A stretch of DNA of 64,000 bases from Chaunax sp. Z400 (taxonomy: Eukaryota > Chordata > Actinopteri > Lophiiformes > Chaunacidae): assembly GCA_037577475.1 (NCBI GenBank), contig CM075184.1, forward strand, positions 8,453,594 to 8,517,593, given 5' to 3'. Numbering within the stretch: the stretch's first letter is position 1; the number at the start of each line of letters is the position of its first letter. Positions 61,425 to 64,000 of this stretch are shown piece by piece. The translations under genes and the position numbers were made by a program. The notes under the pieces were generated by a model, which was not told the DNA's origin, did no database searches, and saw nothing but the letters and a program-made list of their open reading frames with translations.

Positions 61425-63240
61425 CAATAGTGGTTTCACATTTTATCCAGCACTTATCAAGAAAGTGTGAAAGCTCTGAACAGACCCCGGCTCTAGGTTG
61501 CCGGCCAATCGCCTTGAAGAGAAAGAGGGAGAGAGAGAGACTGAGATGGGGGAGAATTACTGTCAATAACTATCCCTAAATATAATAATAATAACAATAA
61601 TAAGATATATATGATGTGTTCAGTAATTTTCCAGATTTAACATGCATTGCAGTGGTGCAAGGCCAAGTAATGTAGTTCGAAGTGTAACCACTACTGATAC
61701 AAACCAATGACAGTTCTTTAGGACAAGTCGATCGTTAGGTCACGAATTAACTTCATCGCTCTTATCTGGACGATGTTGCACTGATGGGGAAGACGGCAGT
61801 GTTGGGGGAATAACAGCCATGAAACAGACAAGCACACCATCAGCAGTTGACGCACTGTCTCAATTGGAATTGTCCGTATTAGACATTACGCAAATGCTGT
61901 TGATGGCATTGTAAATTCAGTGGAGGTGACAGCAAACAACATCTCAGCAGCAATGATTAAAGTGTGAATGTTAAAAAGAGGGAGGGAGGAGAAGGGCCAA
62001 GCAGAGGGCGGGGGCAGTAATGAGGGGTGCAGAGGCAGGAGATAACCATCAACTGAAGCGTTGAGGCCTCAGTCAATGGCAAAACAAGCACCATCCTTCC
62101 ACTGTTTGGAGCCACGCTGTGGCTTCCTCCCCTCACCGCTGTCAATAACTGTCAGTCCTTAACTGCCTGTTCGTTGCTGCATTAGTACACTCTCACCACA
62201 GCAAATTCAACGACCATCATCCACTGACCTTCCCACCGCTCAGTGTCCTCCCAGCCGGCCTGCACACATACAACCAGATATCATTATCAAGACCTCAAAA
62301 CACAGACGGATATTGCACTGAAAAGGTTACAGGCATTCAGCAGCAGAGGAAGGTAGGCCTGGAGTAAATAAGTATACTATGTATTAATAATGAATGAATG
62401 GTATTTGGGGCACAGAACAATTTGTGTTGGGGTGTTTGTGTGTGGCTGTGATTGCATGGGTGGTTTCGGCTATAAAAACCAGGCTTTCCTCACATGAACA
62501 GTGCATCTGGGTTTTTTGAAAATATCACATAAGCTGATTTATAGTCTGTCTTCTGAGTCTATTATTCAGGTCTGACAATCTTAATCATTCACACTTCCCA
62601 CATACCCCTGCCCCCCCTGTTTTTGTTCTTTCCTTTGCCGTCATGGATTATTGAAATATAAAAATAAGTGGTAGAAGGGGCCCCTGGAGCGGTATCAAAA
62701 TGTCAGGTTTGTACTTACAGCCCAGCGCCACTAGACAGGGTCAAGGGCTTCAATTATTTGTGTATGTACAGTCTGGTGCTACATGAAAGGTTATGTCACC
62801 CGTCGGCTGTTTACTCCTGAACACTGCAAAGTAACCAATACACTGCTCTACCATAAACTGCACTGATATGGAACTGATGTAGCAGAATGGGAGTGAAAGG
62901 CAGGGGAAAAGATTCATATTCAAAGGCAATGAGTGAAAAGGCCAATTCCAAAGGCACTGTTCACAGTATTTCTTATAATTCAGTCCTTGAAGCTATCTTG
63001 GCCTTGTGTTATTACAGAATTCTCGGCAGCATCTTGCTCCCCATATTTTAATTGTACATAGACATGCTCTACCTTATTTATGAACAAAAAAACTACGAGC
63101 ACACAAGAGACTGCAAAAGGAATGTGTGATGACTAATAGATCATTCTCAGCACAATCGGGATGATTTATTGCTCTTTATACCATCCTGAGTTTAAAATGA
63201 TGACATAGAAGCCAAGTGACATTAATGACAGGTTGGAGTC

Positions 63241-63289
<49 letters not shown>

Positions 63290-63867
63290 TTGCCAACACC
63301 CACATGAGTCTTCAGTGCCAATAGAGGAGTTCCTGTAAAAAGCCTTAGAGTTATTTGGAGTGATATGAAATTTTCTAAATGTCATTAATTGACACCTTTT
63401 TCTGTAGGAGCTGTCAGTGGGGAGACAGAAAGGTCACAGCTCTGGGGGTGAGATATATATATATGAACCTCCCTTCCTGCCAGACCGGTGAGTTATGGCT
63501 GTCGTTAACGCAAGGGAATGGATGGAGGAGCCGCTTCTGAAAGCCACTATCGATCCCCTTGCTGCTCCGGAGGAATCAAAGGGCCTAAATGTGGCGCAGG
63601 GTTTCCGGGGAACACACAAAGGGGCTGATGTGCAGGTTCCCCTGAACAAGGGCATTGTATAATTTATTACAAAACAATCTTATTATGACAGAAAATATAG
63701 AAACAACAGACTTCTTCAAAGGAAAGAGTTACTTTGTTTCTTGTTCAAAGGATTTGGTGATGTTTCAAACCCACCTCCCATTGGGATGTGAGGTAGTGTG
63801 GTCCATAATGTGGACAACACAGTCACATGGCTTGCACAGGTTGAGGTGTTCCTCAGGGTGAAACAAA
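61425..63867. other. Non-coding stretch, no gene recognised
   Basis: Unique-looking sequence with a short GA patch near 61524-61542, a C-run near 62610-62618, the CT tract listed separately and a small open frame at 63495-63662 that is noted under findings. No known exon or transposon is recognised. Confidence 0.5.
63245..63287. repeat. (CT)n microsatellite
   Basis: A pure CT tract of about 43 bases, polypyrimidine on the plus strand and potentially triplex-forming. Confidence 0.96.
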
Positions 63868-64000
63868 AGCCCCATTTCCACAGCATAGTACCAGCTCAAC
63901 TCGACTCACCTTGATATCGGGTACGACTTCTCGTGATCCTTTCATCAGCTGTTTAAGACAGGAACGTCTGCACCTGCTCAATATAGCGGCTGCAATAAAA
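63868..64000 (+). mobile_element. hAT-like non-autonomous copy, cut by window end
   Basis: The left terminus AGCCCCATTTCCACAGCATA begins at 63868, followed by GTACCAGCTCAACTCGACTC and the 60-base block shared with the copy at 61067-61424. The right part lies outside the window. Confidence 0.7.

Overview
This window looks like teleost fish genomic DNA (inference). It is AT-leaning and saturated with long (CA/TG)n and (TA)n microsatellites. It carries decayed transposable elements of kinds common in fish: Tc1/mariner, piggyBac, a tRNA-derived SINE with a GAAT-type tail, two classes of non-LTR retrotransposon and hAT-like non-autonomous copies. There is no operon-like organisation and almost no protein-coding sequence. 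I see no rRNA, tRNA, CRISPR array, LTR retrovirus or phage-like sequence.

The one exon I can defend as part of a host gene is at 17938-18188 (+). It has a clean splice acceptor and then the C-terminal 83 residues of a C2H2 zinc-finger protein, ending in TGA. The upstream exons must lie beyond the left edge, or be too short to recognise, because no other zinc-finger exon is visible in the preceding 17.9 kb. Most of 1-17937 is therefore probably intron, and the right two thirds is probably downstream intergenic DNA. A weak poly(A) site near 80-98 may be the end of another transcript.

Layout. 1-17.9 kb: TG-rich microsatellite cluster (2.3-2.9 kb), a Tc1-type MITE embedded in (TA)n (4036-4267), an antisense LINE 3' end (6507-7050) and unique intron-like sequence. 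17.9-22.3 kb: the zinc-finger exon and its 3' flank. 22.3-25.9 kb: a decayed LINE with endonuclease and reverse transcriptase remnants. 29.0-32.2 kb: two SINE copies in inverted orientation around a direct duplication that contains a 32-bp perfect palindrome. 34.0-35.7 kb: an unclassified 1.6-kb repeat carrying three exact CTCF-core-like motifs and one near match, all in the same direction. 39.9-40.7 kb: a 136-bp hairpin MITE next to an inverted duplication whose two arms both contain a microsatellite. 40.7-55.0 kb: mostly unique DNA without recognised genes. 55.0-56.9 kb: a piggyBac-type transposon with recognisable termini and a broken transposase. 59.9-61.4 kb: half of a Tc1-like transposon, a CpG-dense block and a hAT-like copy. 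63.9-64.0 kb: the start of a second copy of that same family, cut by the window edge.

I did not find a convincing undescribed biological system. The most useful leads are the repeat-borne CTCF-like motifs (34.1-35.0 kb), the microsatellite-bearing inverted duplication (40.0-40.7 kb), the piggyBac termini, and possible conserved non-coding blocks near 51.4-52.1 and 58.0-59.2 kb.
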